From Salminus brasiliensis (taxonomy: Eukaryota; Chordata; Actinopteri; Characiformes; Bryconidae): a stretch of DNA of 64,000 bases. Where the stretch lies: positions 5,262,081 to 5,326,080 of the forward strand of contig NC_132888.1 of the NCBI RefSeq assembly GCF_030463535.1, in the 5' to 3' direction. Position numbers and translations under genes: made by a program. Below are positions 46,801 to 57,787 of the stretch, piece after piece. The notes beneath the pieces were generated by a model, which was given only the letters and a program-made list of their open reading frames with translations, did no database searches and was not told where the DNA came from. Position 1 is the stretch's first letter; the number at the start of each line of letters is the position of its first letter.

Positions 46801-47165
46801 GAGAAAACTCTAAACGTTTCTGGTTGTCATTGCATGCTAGGCCAGACACAGAGGGATGAACACTTGCAGAGATGGAGTCAAAGAAAGCAGATTTATTAAC
46901 ACAAGGGGATAAACAAAAGGGGGCAAGTGAGGTATAAAAACAAGCAAACCATGAACAACAGTGATCAACAAAAACATGAACGTGGCAAACAAGAGGGCAA
47001 ACCAAAAACGAACCTGGGAGCTGGGGGTTGAGCTGGGGGACCAGCTACTGAACAAAACGGCTAGGCCGACCAAACCTGGAACCGCAGTGTGCTGCCGTGA
47101 GCGTGGGTCGCCTAGCTGAGACGTGGGTTGCCAGTCAATCCTGGCTGTGAGCGAGTGAGCCCACA
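46801..47165. other. Unclassified insert in unit B3
   Basis: GC-richer than its surroundings and absent from B1 and B2. It may be a further retroelement piece. Frames on the - strand (46784-47178) have no recognisable domain. Confidence 0.4.
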
Positions 47166-48381
47166 GGCCCAAATACATAACATATATATATCAACAATAT
47201 TTAATTTCACAAAAATGCTTTTGTTCAAAACACATGACAAAGTGGATTTTTTGTGATTGTACACAAGCAGGAAAACTAATTTAAAACATTTTAGCACCTT
47301 TAGTGAAACTGTAGGATATGGGACAAAGCAAAACAAACAAACAAAAAATGAAACGGGTGGTGACAATAGCCATCTTTGCATTAGTTTTTTGTCTAAAGGT
47401 TGAGGTGTTGATCCAGTGGGGTGGGGGAGGCTACGTCAATAAGATTCCATGTAACTGATTGTAGATCCTGCCTAAAAAGCTAGTTTGGCTGTGGCTGCTA
47501 CAAAAAACAATTTGCAGTGCTGAACGAAGGCTCACATGCCTTATTCGCATTTATGGGTTTAGCAAATGTGTGGCACACATTTAAGAAACTATAGTACAGG
47601 CAAAACACATGCAGTTGCAACACAGAATTCACATGCGAGGTCTGTATAGCTCATACCTAGTAAACTTCGCTGACAGAGGCCCCCACCATGTAAGGGTCAG
47701 CCAATCATCATGGTCTGTAAAAATCCCATAAATTGTATGCTGAAAAATGAATGCTAATACTGCAAATATTTTGTGATCAATATGCTGAATGGAAAGAAAT
47801 AAAGCAACCATTTACCTTTTAATGACTTTCTTAAAGATTTCTTTTATATGGGACTTGTTGTCTCTCTAAGGATGGGGCACTTAAATAGAATTATCTTTAT
47901 ATTTTAATGTAGGACTTTAAAATATGATGGATTTTAGCCAGGTAAACATGTATTTATTCACTTTTGCAGTACAAATGAGGCAAAACTAGGACATGTTTGG
48001 CAGATTACATGAAGGGAGTTTCACTGTAAAACATGAAAACCTCCACATTGAATGAAAGGAAAGGCAAAGATAAAACATGAATCTGATCCTAACATTCATT
48101 AAATGCATAAAGGGCTTATATAAATTTATGACCTTTTAATGACACCTTTCATAGGAAGAATTACCCCTACATTTACATGCACAAATTTGCCAGAAAACAT
48201 TCTTATATAATCAATCAAGACAATTAGATGAGCTGTACAAAATATATTTTTATTCACATACATGCAAGCATAGTCTGTTTTAAAGACAATGGCAGCTTTG
48301 CTGCGGAGACCACAAAAATAAATAATACATTTGGGGTGGTCATGCCTAAATGATCCAAGCTTTTCAAGGTTGTCATATTCT
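47166..48381. other. B3/B4 intergenic
   Basis: 47170-47340 resembles the 30256 and 35040 flanks of B1/B2. The rest is AT-rich single-copy sequence in this window. No gene. Confidence 0.6.
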
Positions 48382-49323
48382 TCATTTTTCAGGTTCAACT
48401 TTTGACAGAACTCTCAATATTTTATTTCTGATTTCCTTTGTTCTAAAGCAATATACAAAAGGATTTACTAAAGAAGGACCGAGAATTGTTCCAACTCTCA
48501 AACCATGACGTTCTTCCAGTGTTAAATTTAACCCTATCCTTGTCACAACTACAAGTATGAATGTGGGTACATAATAGCAGACTATGACTATTAGGTGACT
48601 AAAGCATGTATTAAACACTTTCTTCTTGCTGCCCTTTGAGTCCATGTTGACAACAACGATGACTATTTTAATATAAGACACACAGATGAAGCTGAATGTG
48701 CCAAACAGCAAGATGAAGGTTAAACCTGTCATCAAATTAAAATATGGATTTGGATCCACACATGTTGCCCTGACAACAGCTGCATAATCACAAAAAACAT
48801 ACTTCAGAGTTGAATAACAAAATGGTAGAGGAAGAACAGTTCCAGGCACAATGGCCATAGCAGCAGAGCCCAGAATCCAAAGCAAGAAAGTGAGCAAAAC
48901 AGAGCGGAAATTGGTCAGAACTGAATGGTACCGAAGGGGGTTGATAATGGCAACTAAGCGGTCAAACGCCATGACAGAAATAGTAAACAGCTCCATCACA
49001 AAGCCTAAACCAAAAGCAAACATTTGAACAAAACATGGTACATAAGAGATGGTTTTATAGCCAACTATAAGAACACCTATCATAGTTGGACATGAACTTG
49101 TACAGTAGAGCATGTCTACAATTGCTAAATTGCAAATGAAAAGGTACATTGGCTGGTGCAAACGTCTATCAAAAATAATGAAACATATATTTGCAAGGTT
49201 AGCAATCATTACAAGAATGTATACGGTAAGTATAATAATACCAACAACTACTGGCTTTTCTAAAGTGTCAAATCCTGTGATAACAAATTCAGTGATAATG
49301 TTTCTAGAAACATTTTTAGCCAT
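48382..49323 (-). CDS. Olfactory receptor B4
   Basis: A 313-residue OR, ATG at 49323 (MAKNVSRNIITEF). Same family as B1-B3 but clearly diverged: NVS sequon, YVPCFVQMFAFGLG with the TM3 cysteine, MAFDRLVAIINPLRY, PFCYSTLKYVFCDYAAVVRATC, KKKVFNTCFSHL, PSLVNPFVYCFRTKEIR, tail RVLSKVEPEK. It shares YVPC and YKTIS in ECL1/TM3 with array C, so it is intermediate between B and C. No lesion. It is the 5'-most B gene on its strand. Confidence 0.96.
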   Translation of the reverse strand: MAKNVSRNIITEFVITGFDTLEKPVVVGIIILTVYILVMIANLANICFIIFDRRLHQPMYLFICNLAIVDMLYCTSSCPTMIGVLIVGYKTISYVPCFVQMFAFGLGFVMELFTISVMAFDRLVAIINPLRYHSVLTNFRSVLLTFLLWILGSAAMAIVPGTVLPLPFCYSTLKYVFCDYAAVVRATCVDPNPYFNLMTGLTFILLFGTFSFICVSYIKIVIVVVNMDSKGSKKKVFNTCFSHLIVIVCYYVPTFILVVVTRIGLNLTLEERHGLRVGTILGPSLVNPFVYCFRTKEIRNKILRVLSKVEPEK

Positions 49324-49413
49324 GGTCCTCAGAAGGTTATGTGTTGGTCTCTACAGTGGTAATCTTCACTGGATCTCACTGTGGTCTACTAATCTTAAAG
49401 TACTTCTGTGTGG

Positions 49414-49421
49414 TATTTATA
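49414..49421 (-). promoter_or_regulatory. TATA box of B4
   Basis: TATAAATA on the - strand, about 91 bp from the ATG. The box is kept although the flanks of B4 have diverged from B1-B3. Confidence 0.5.
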
Positions 49422-50143
49422 CAAGTGAGCTCCTTGTTTTTTTTTCAAATGTCTCTTTTGCAATTTGTCTGCTGGAACACACCCATCACAACAAGCTAAT
49501 TATGGACCTTATCTAAGGTTCTCCAAGGATTTCCCTTGCTTGCTGAAACTTTTACTATTATATTCATTTTTTATTCCTTGCATATTCCAATGCATTTTTA
49601 TGAATGTATTTCTTTTTCATTTATCTTTTCCTTTATACTGTACTACATATCATGTATCACTACATACTACAATCTCCTTTCACACAAAACAACAGTAAAG
49701 TCAAAACACTTCCATCAACAAAGTTGATGCGTGCATGGGAGCTAGTACAATTTATTTTTTTTAAATGTTGAAAATGGTTCTATATAGAACCAAAACAACT
49801 CAGAACCATTTGAATCTCAGAACCATTTGAATATTTAATTATTTTTTGCCTGATAAAATGTTCTTCTCTGTTATTGCTAATCATTTTAAAATGCTCCATG
49901 TAGCACCAAAAAGTAGTTTTAAGTCAAATAATCTGTAGTATACAGGACAGCACTAAATCGAACTCTTTTTGCTCAGAGTGTTTATTTAATTGAAATACTT
50001 TGAATGAAATAGTCTCCTTCCTTTTCTCTATTGAATGTTTTGCTTTAAATATACAACAACAACATTTTGGTGTTGTATACACCCCATTTTTGAGCTCAAG
50101 GCCAGGGTTGGGTTTCCTGAAAGCTTTGAAATGCTAGATTCTA
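49422..50143. other. B4/C1 intergenic, left part
   Basis: Contains a palindromic GGTTCTATATAGAACC patch near 49768-49783 and repeated CAGAACCATTTGAA units, resembling a common fish short repeat. No gene. Confidence 0.55.
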
Positions 50144-50430
50144 CACTGCTCAAAAAATGGATGTCGGGCCCTCATACCATCCTCATGGAGTTGGTTTCTA
50201 ACCGTTTGTGCAGACACATGCACATTTGTGGCCTGCTGGAGGTCATTTTGCAGGGCTCTGGCAGTGCTCCTCCTGTTCCTCCTTGTACAAAGACAGAGGT
50301 AGTGGTCCTGCTGCTGGGGTGTTGCTCTCCTATGGCCTCCTCCACATCTCCTGGTGTACTGGCCTGTCTCCTGGTAGCGCCTCCAGCCTCTGGACACTAC
50401 GCTGACAGACACAGCAAACCTTCTTGCCAC
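50134..50430 (-). pseudogene. Tc1-like transposase N-terminal fragment
   Basis: Reads [39 protein letters not shown] and [20 protein letters not shown]: the two helix-turn-helix DNA-binding subdomains. The catalytic domain is missing. Its last few codons run past the element end. Confidence 0.8.
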
Positions 50431-50795
50431 AGCTCACATCGATGTGCCATCCTGGATGAGCTGCACTACCTGAGCCACTTGTGTGGGTTGTAGAGTCCGT
50501 CTCATGCTACCACGAGTGTGAAAGCACCACCAACATTTAAAAGTGATCAAAACATCTGCCAGAAAGCATAGGTACTGAGAAGTGGTCTGTGGTCCCCACC
50601 TGCAGAACCACTCCTTTATTGAGTTGTCTTGCTAATTGCCAATAATTTCCACCTGTTGTCTATTCCATTTGCACAACAGCATGTGAAATTGACTGTCAAT
50701 CAGTATTGCTTCCTAAGTGGACAGTTTGACTTCACAGAAGTTTGATTTGAGTTATACTGTGTTGTTTAAGTGTTCCCTTTATTTTTTTAACAATG
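50144..50795 (-). mobile_element. Internally deleted Tc1-like element
   Basis: The left end CACTGCTCAAAAAATGG is preceded by TA; the right end, degenerate, is CCTTTATTTTTTTAACAATG followed by TA. So it is a TA-flanked element of about 652 bp. Between the ends lies only the N-terminal part of a Tc1-type transposase plus a leader. This is a MITE-like derivative of a family different from copies 1 and 2. Confidence 0.75.
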
Positions 50796-52904
50796 TATTT
50801 ACTTTTTCCATGGGCTGTGTTGCAGCATCTTGTAATAATTATGTGACAGTTTTTTATTTTTTGTTTTCTAAGGTCTTGCACTACAACCTTAAGGTTAACG
50901 AAGCTAACTGACTGAAGGTGTAATTCATCTGTTAGCATTGTGTAATCTGCATGCATAAATATCACACTCATATCAAACCATGCCAAGGAGGATCTTTTAT
51001 AGTTCTGTTATGCAACATAATCAACTAAAACAAGTGTATTTGAATATATCAGCAAGCAGTTAGCACTATGCTAAAGGATATTTATAGCCATGGTCCTGGC
51101 ATTAAAGATGATATACAGTCATAAAATCATGAACATAGTCCATTACAGTCAAACTTTAACTTTCAATACAGAAACCCTGCATTTCACTTTTAAGTGTTTG
51201 CCCTGCAAAGTTAATGCTAGTTTCAGCTAAGAAAGAGGGGTTGTGCTAATGCCACAGTAGCGATGTTAGAATAGCCTCGTAACTGAGCTATGCTAACACT
51301 GCAGTAGCATGGCTGGATGAACCAGGTAACTGGGCCATGCTAGTAGTCAGCATGCTAATGCCACGGTAACAATATTGGATGAGGCCGATTCTACTGAATA
51401 ATAAGATGTATGTGAGAATGCTGTTTGTGGACAGTTCATCATTTAAAACATCATTCCCCCCTGTCCTCCTCTGGTCGACACTGGATAGCACAAGAAGTGA
51501 CAAAACAACAAAAATAAAAATTGACAAAAAAACATAGTGAATTAAGTGCTGTAACTTATGTGACATTAACCATAAATTAAGTATTTGTTAGTGAAATGTG
51601 AAAGTCCACAGCGGTAAACGGTCATATGCACAGCTATGCAGTGAGGCATAAATGAATCAATGTGAAGATTTAGAGCAGGACAGTTTTGCAGCAAGCAGCA
51701 GGGTAATAGAAAGGCAGGTCTGGTAGTACTGGGAGAGAACAGTTAGAACAGGGCATCACAATACATGGGAAATAGATCAAGAAAAAAATAGAAAGGAGGG
51801 AAAAACAAAGAGGTTGGAAGGAGGGTTTTTTTCTTCTAAAGTGAGGACCTGACAGTAAGCCAGTGCCCCGTTATAGTGATATATCAGTGTGTCAGTGATA
51901 TGGTGACTGACAGTAGGCCAGCACCCTGATATCCTACCTACTGTTTCATTTAGGCAGCTGTACATAAAAATATACACTATGGTAGCATGCGTTGATAAGG
52001 TAACGCATTTTGGGGATGTATTCTTTCTGCCCTTATCACTAATTTGAGTGTGTGTGTTCAAATGCAGAGGCTGAATTTTGTTGCACAGCTGTGCACTGGT
52101 GGCAGAGTGTCCTTATTCTTAATTTACATACATGTCTTGGCCTGACATCAACATGCTTTGATATTAAATAAAGAAGTTTTTCCCAATGTTGAAAAAAGTC
52201 AATTGTGTAGCCTCCTGCACTTATGTAAAATAGGTCCCATTGACTAATATCTTCTTAACAATGTTCTTAAATTTGTTCCTGAGAAAAGTTCTGACAAAAA
52301 GACTACATCGGATGCATTGTGTGTTTTTAAGGTGGTTTACAGCTCTGTCCTGTTCAATTTTGTAACTCATTGTCCTCTGTCCTATATCAAATTCCAAATA
52401 AATAAATAGTAGGGTACATCAGAATTTCTGTGAAAACTTCACAAGTGGGTTTTAAGAAATAAATTTTATTTTGAAGAATGGGTGGTAAACCCAATGTTCT
52501 TAGGTAACCCATTTAGCCAAAAAGTATAAAAGAATAAGACTTTAATTATTTTCTATAGTCATAGACAAACATTTAATGGACATTAAATTGTAGGCTGAAG
52601 AGAAATTTTCCATTACCTTTCAAATGTTGGATCAATTAATAAAATTTAAGAATAATATGATTTTATGGGTGATAAAACCTAACCATATGCATATGTAAAG
52701 TTGGTAAGGGATCAAAAATCAAAGTGCCTAGTAGGAGCCTCGGGTTGCTAGTTAATATAGAATATTATGATTATCCTGGAGTACTCTGCTGCCTTTCACA
52801 TTTTTCTGTATAGTTGCACAATGCATACTTACTTAAGTGGGGAAAAAAATCTACATCTGTATTCAATATCTATATTCTAATTGCTTTAACATATTGTTCT
52901 TTGT
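50796..52904. other. Intergenic, C1 3' flank
   Basis: No gene recognised. A short direct repeat (GACTGACAGTAGGCCAGCACC against GACCTGACAGTAAGCCAGTG) lies at 51846-51935. Frames at 51288-51566 and 51777-52061 lack signatures. The last 50 bp match the 3' flanks of C2 and C3. Confidence 0.55.
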
Positions 52905-53840
52905 TCATTTATCTCTTTTGACAATTTTAAATATTTTATTTCTGATCTCCTTGGTTCTGAAACAGTAAATAAAAGGATTGATTAAAGAAGGTCCAAGAAT
53001 TGATCCAATCATCAACCCATTTCGTTCCGCCATAGTTAAAACTAAGCCTATCCTGGTCAGGACTATTCGCATAAATGTGGGTGCATAGTAACAAATTATG
53101 ACTATCAAATGACTAACACAGGTATTGAATGCTTTTTTCTTGTCACTTCTTGAGGACATTCCCACAACAACAATAATTATCTTTAGATAGGACATACAGA
53201 TGAAACCAAACGTTGTAAAACAAAGAACAGATGTTAAAATGGACACCTGGTTGAAATATGGTTCAGGATCGACACAAGTTGCTCGGGTAACAGTTGCATA
53301 GTCACAAAACATGTACTTCACAGTTGAGTAACAAACCTGTAAAGGGACAACAGTAGCAGGCAGCATAGCTGTAATTGCAGAACCCGCCAACCAAAGTGCA
53401 ATAATGATCAGAACACAACGGATATTTGTCAGAATGGAATGGTACCATAAAGGACTGCTTATAGCAACAAATCGGTCAAATGCCATTATACTAATAGCAA
53501 GCATTTCCATCAACCCACTTAAATGGAAAATAAACATCTGTATAATGCAAGGTACATAGGATATGGTTTTATAGCCAACTACAAGAATACCTATCATAGT
53601 TGGGCATGCACTTGTACAGTAGATTATGTCTACAATGGCTAAATTACAAATAAACAGGTACATTGGCTGGTGCAAACGCTTATCCATGACAATGAAATAC
53701 ACATTTGCAGTGTTAGCAGTCATGGCAAGAATGTAAATGATCAGCAGTACAACACCAACAGACAGGGGTTGTTGCACTGTATCAAATCCTCCAAAGACAA
53801 ATTCAGTGATGGCTTGACTTGAAATATTTTGAATCAACAT
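52905..53840 (-). CDS. Olfactory receptor C1
   Basis: A 311-residue OR, ATG at 53840. Sequon N5 (NIS), TM3 cysteine C98 (YVPCIIQMF), MAFDRFVAIS (119-128), ECL2 C170/C179/C189, TM6 KKKAFNTCVSHL, TM7 PSLINPFIYCFRTKEIR. The block after TM3 reads SPLWYHS, where almost all ORs, including C2, have PLRY; W132 comes from a CGG-to-TGG change. It differs from C2 at nine residues by my count. No obvious 5' splice acceptor or TATA box at the B-array position was found. Confidence 0.95.
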   Translation of the reverse strand: MLIQNISSQAITEFVFGGFDTVQQPLSVGVVLLIIYILAMTANTANVYFIVMDKRLHQPMYLFICNLAIVDIIYCTSACPTMIGILVVGYKTISYVPCIIQMFIFHLSGLMEMLAISIMAFDRFVAISSPLWYHSILTNIRCVLIIIALWLAGSAITAMLPATVVPLQVCYSTVKYMFCDYATVTRATCVDPEPYFNQVSILTSVLCFTTFGFICMSYLKIIIVVVGMSSRSDKKKAFNTCVSHLIVIICYYAPTFMRIVLTRIGLVLTMAERNGLMIGSILGPSLINPFIYCFRTKEIRNKIFKIVKRDK

Positions 53841-54739
53841 GGTGTATTATTCTCAATAGTTATTATTCTTTCAACCACATAAAATGTACTCTGTTAAGTC
53901 AGTGCATCACGATATAATATTCAATAATTATCCAACACATGTCTAAAAACATAATTGCAGAATTGTTCCTCTGTCTAGTAGAGTCTCTGGTGATGGGCAT
54001 TGCAAACCATAAAATATCTCATGCTCAGTAACAGTTATGGAAACAAGGCATTAGGAGTCACATTATATATGTCACGGTTTTATATATTAAGAAGCTCATT
54101 GGTGAATAAGAGAAGCTCGCTCTCTCTCTCTCTCTTTCCATCTCTCGCTCTTCCCATGTGTATAGTGTATACATGGGGAGATAAGGTGTAAAATGCTTCA
54201 ACCTAAATATTAGTATATGAACCACAACAAACAAACAGAATTGTTTCATTTCACTGTTTATTGGTTATTATTATTATTATTATTATTATTAGAAGTAGTA
54301 GTAGTAGTAGTAGTAGCAATGTTATCTTTATATAGCACAAATTGTATTAAATTTTATTTGTCAGACATAATCATAAATAGTAGAGTTTGCAATAAAATGA
54401 TTTGATGACTGTGTGTCACATGAAACAATAAGATAAGACAGGGCTTGAATAGCTAGATACCTGGATACAATGCATCTGTGTTACAGATGCTGATAGGCCT
54501 TCATTGCCAGGTTGTTAGTGTGGCAAGACCACCGCAGTAAAAAGTCTAGGTCTACAGATCTGCAAATTAATTCTCAGTAGTACAATCTGTTTGATTCTGT
54601 TTGTTCAAAGTTTTGCCATCCCCATCATTGTTTTTTTTTTTTCGTCTTTTACATTTTCAAACATCTTGTTAGTTTGTCAAATGTTACAAATAGGTGGAGC
54701 TATTTAATAACTTTATTCAGGGAGATGGACCACACCCTG
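53841..54739. other. C1 upstream flank
   Basis: Nearly identical to 58724-59461 upstream of C2. Holds (CT)n at 54117-54137 and (ATT)/(AGT)n at 54267-54316. No gene. Confidence 0.75.
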
Positions 54740-55560
54740 AACTCCAACACCTCGTTTCACTGTATATCCTCCCCCTCCCCTTACCTTCTGTGGTAAACAA
54801 CTATGCACTGTCAAGTACTCTCATACCAACACCTGCATTTTAAGTCTTAACTGGCTTCACTCAGTGACAGATCTTAATCTTGTCGCTTCTGATGAGGACC
54901 TCTTGTCCACAAGCTCAAGCCATTTTTCTGTTGATCTTCTGCATCATAACCCTAAGTTGCATTCTGTTGTCTCTGTCCCTGCTACACCTGTCAGACATAG
55001 CCACTACTTCTTGGTTCCTCCTCTGTGCAATACACTAGAACTCTGGACATTGGCAGCAAGTGAGCATGACAAAGCAGCTATTACTGTGTAATCATTAAAT
55101 TCGACCCTTCCTCTCTAGAGAGGCTGCCCAGGTGCTTGTTCAGTCTCTCGTCACTTTGAGACCTGACTACTGCAGCTCACTTCTGGCTGGTCTCCCTCTG
55201 CGCGCCATCAGACCCCTGCAACTTATCCAGAATGCAGCAGCACGGGTCGTCTTCAACTTTTCTAAATTCAGCCATGTCTCTCCACTGCTGCATTCTCTTC
55301 AATGGCTTCCTGTAGCTGCTACCTGCATCAAATTCAAAACCTTGACTCTGGCCTACAAAGCCAAGAATGGACCAGCCAGCCCCTCCATACTTGATGGCAA
55401 TGGTCAAAAGCCGATCTGCACCAAGAGCTCTTTGAGTTTCAAGTACGGCTCGGCTTGACTTGCAATCCCTCAAAATCCATGGAAGACGAGCGTCCAGGCT
55501 TTTTTCTGTCCTTGCACCAAAGTGGAGAAATGAACTTTCCCTTTCCGAACGGCAGAGTCG
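54740..55560 (+). mobile_element. LINE (L2/CR1-type) RT fragment, unit 1
   Basis: At 55110-55458 it reads TLRPDYCSSLLAGLPLRAI, IRPLQLIQNAAARVVFN, LHSLQWLPVAATCIKFK and LAYKAKNGPASPS. This is the recognisable C-terminal RT segment of L2/CR1-type fish LINEs. A frameshift follows, then NGRVARWQ-type loss at the junction. The 5' part (54740-55090) is not identifiable. It is a partner, in opposite orientation, of the LINE sequence at 56340-56740. Confidence 0.7.
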
Positions 55561-55566
55561 CTCGCT

Positions 55567-55683
55567 GGCAAGAATGTACATGATCAGCAGTACAACACCA
55601 ACAGACAGGGGTTGTTGCACTGTATCAAATCCTCCAAAGACAAATTCAGTGATGGCTTGTCTTGAAATATTTTGAATCAACAT
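55567..55683 (-). pseudogene. Olfactory receptor fragment (first 39 codons)
   Basis: Encodes MLIQNISRQAITEF up to MYILA, i.e. the N-terminus and half of TM1 of an array C receptor, then runs directly into reversed LINE sequence. MYILA and the flank upstream match C3, not C1/C2, so it is the unit-1 counterpart of C3. Everything after codon 39 is deleted. A fused frame of 168 codons exists (55177-55683) but has no receptor function. Confidence 0.95.
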
Positions 55684-56080
55684 GGTGTATTATTCTCAAT
55701 AGTTATTATTCTTTCAACCACAAAAATCGACCCTGTATTTCCTTTAGGTCAATGCATCAAGTTGTAATATTTAATCATCATCCAACACATGTCTGAAAAC
55801 ATAATTGTAGAATTGTTCCTCTGTCTAGTAGAGTCTCTGGTGATGGGCATTGCAACCATAAAATATCTCATGCTCAGCAACAGTTCTGGAAACAAGGCAT
55901 TAGAATTCACATTATATATGTCACAGTAAATATTAAGAAGCTCACTGGTGAATAAGAGAAGCTCTCTCTCTCTCACTCACACACACACACACACAAGCTT
56001 TTCCCATGTGTGTAGACATGGGGAGATAAGGTGTAAAATGTATCAACCTAAATATAAGTATATGAACCACAACAAACCAA
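55684..56080. other. Flank of the C fragment
   Basis: Nearly identical to 62119-62525 upstream of C3. Contains a (TC)/(AC)n run at 55963-55995. No gene. Confidence 0.8.
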
Positions 56081-56930
56081 CATTTACATTACATTTACAT
56101 TTAAGGCATTCAGCAGATGCTCTTCTCCAGAGCAACTTACAGAAGTGCTTTGCTATTTACCCAAGAAAAACCCTAGCTAGTTTGAATAAGCAAAAAATGT
56201 AAAGATACCTCTAATCTTAGACACTATTAAACACAAGTCAAAAAGGTGACCACTCTACTATTTATCCAAGTACTCTCAGAAGAGGAGGGTCTTGCATTTG
56301 AAGACAGTAAGCAACTCTGATTTTCAGACACCCAAGGGAAGCTTGTTCCACCATTTCAGTGCAGGACAGAAAAAAGCCTGCATGCTTGTCTTCCGTGGAT
56401 TTTGAGGGATGGTTGGTCAAGCCGAGCCGTACTTAAAGCTCTAAGGGCTCTTAGTGCAGATCGGCTTTTGGTCCAGTCTTGACTTTGTAGGCCAGTATCA
56501 AGGTTTTGAATCTAATGCGGGCTGCAGCTACAGGAAGCTAGTGAAGAGAGAATGCAGCCGAGGAGTGACATGGCTAAATTTAGAAATGTTGAAGACGACT
56601 CGTGCCGCTGCATTCTCGATAAGTTGCAGGGCCCTGATGGTGCTCAGAAGGAGGCCAGCCAAAAGAGTTGCAGTTGTCAAGTCAAGTGTCGAGAGACTGA
56701 ACGAGTACCTGGGTGGCCTCTCTAGAGAGGAAGGGTCGGATACTCCGGATATGAGTAGAGTGTTCTCCTTACTGACTTCTGTTTAATAGTGTCTAAACTT
56801 AGATGTATCTTTGAATTTTTAGCCTATTCAGACTAGCTGATATTATTCTTAGGTAAATAGTAAAGCACTTTTGTAAGTCGCTCTGGATAAGAGCATCTGC
56901 TAAATGCCTTAAATGTAAAATGTAAATGTA
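56081..56930. mobile_element. Long inverted-repeat element with LINE core, unit 1
   Basis: The left arm begins CATTTACATTACATTTACAT and contains GGCATTCAGCAGATGCTCTT. The right arm ends with the reverse complement, AAGAGCATCTGCTAAATGCC then AATGTAAATGTA. Arm homology continues inward to the TAGACACTATTAAACA / TTTAATAGTGTCTA pair. The core is antisense L2/CR1-type RT sequence. The arm motif is a very common fish repeat end. The class of element is unclear: TIR element that captured a LINE, or two opposed insertions. Confidence 0.65.
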
Positions 56931-57787
56931 CTCACACTTGCACCCTATCATCTTTCATTTACATGTGCACGATTAGGTGTTCAAGGCTGTAGGGTGTCCT
57001 GTTTATTCAAATTTCCCCAAGTGTTCATGAGCACCCCCTATGTGCACCCTGTTTGTAAGTCTACATCAGACCATACTTTTGTGAAGGCAATTACCCATGT
57101 TCCACTATGATCTCATGATGTTCCTTTCATAATCCAACCAAAGACAGGGAAAACAAAAAAACACCAAGTGAAATCTATTATTATTGCTTTTATCAAGACA
57201 GATGTGTTTCTGCAGGTATTGATGTATTGATATCAACATGTGGTACACTGTTGAATTTGCTGATGACAGTTTTGGATTATGGACACCCATTTTCTATTCA
57301 AAACAAAATACAAAACTTGACTTGTCTAATCAATATCACCTTACACTAAAGGAAACTTGCATCATCATGCTGACATGACAAGAATTAATAAGATATTTTA
57401 AGGGCAACTTTTATAATGTTTAATCAAACATTAGCACCATGAAAATTTGTATTAACCAGCTGTACTACATTCTTGACCAGGAAACAGGACATCACAGGGA
57501 ACCAGTAATTTATATAGAATTATTTATTTTGTTCTGTCTGTTTGCTCTTTATGTAATAAAGTAAGCTCATTTACAGTTTTGTAGCAAATTACTTACTCGT
57601 AGTAGCAAATTATTTCCCTCTTCTGATATTTTTCCTTCATCTCCTCAGCAGTCTTTTATGATCCTTCTCTTTCTGTTCCTCATTCTTCATCTTAATTTGC
57701 ATTTTAACATCTCTATTTAATTTATATTCAACATCTGTATTCAATATCTTGAATATCTTCTAATTGCTTTAACATATTGTTCTTTGT
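56931..57787. other. Unit 1 / unit 2 boundary region
   Basis: Matches 63375-64000 at the end of the window closely, up to about 57555; then C2 3' flank. No gene. Confidence 0.75.

Larger units (their letters stand above)
27926..48000. repeat. B1/B2/B3 segmental duplications
   Basis: Three units with the same order of 3' flank, receptor, TATA and upstream DNA: about 27926-32560, 32560-42860 and 42860-48000. Length differences come mainly from insertions: LINE piece, solo LTR and gypsy in B2; two LINE pieces and others in B3. Confidence 0.75.

Noticed and set aside
49768-49783. GGTTCTATATAGAACC palindrome as an operator or hormone response element
   Set aside because: Surrounded by further GAACC repeats typical of a fish interspersed repeat; no gene start nearby.
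55177-55683. A chimeric 168-codon gene (receptor N-terminus plus novel C-terminus)
   Set aside because: The second part is reversed LINE sequence and the junction is a deletion scar; no reason to expect a protein.
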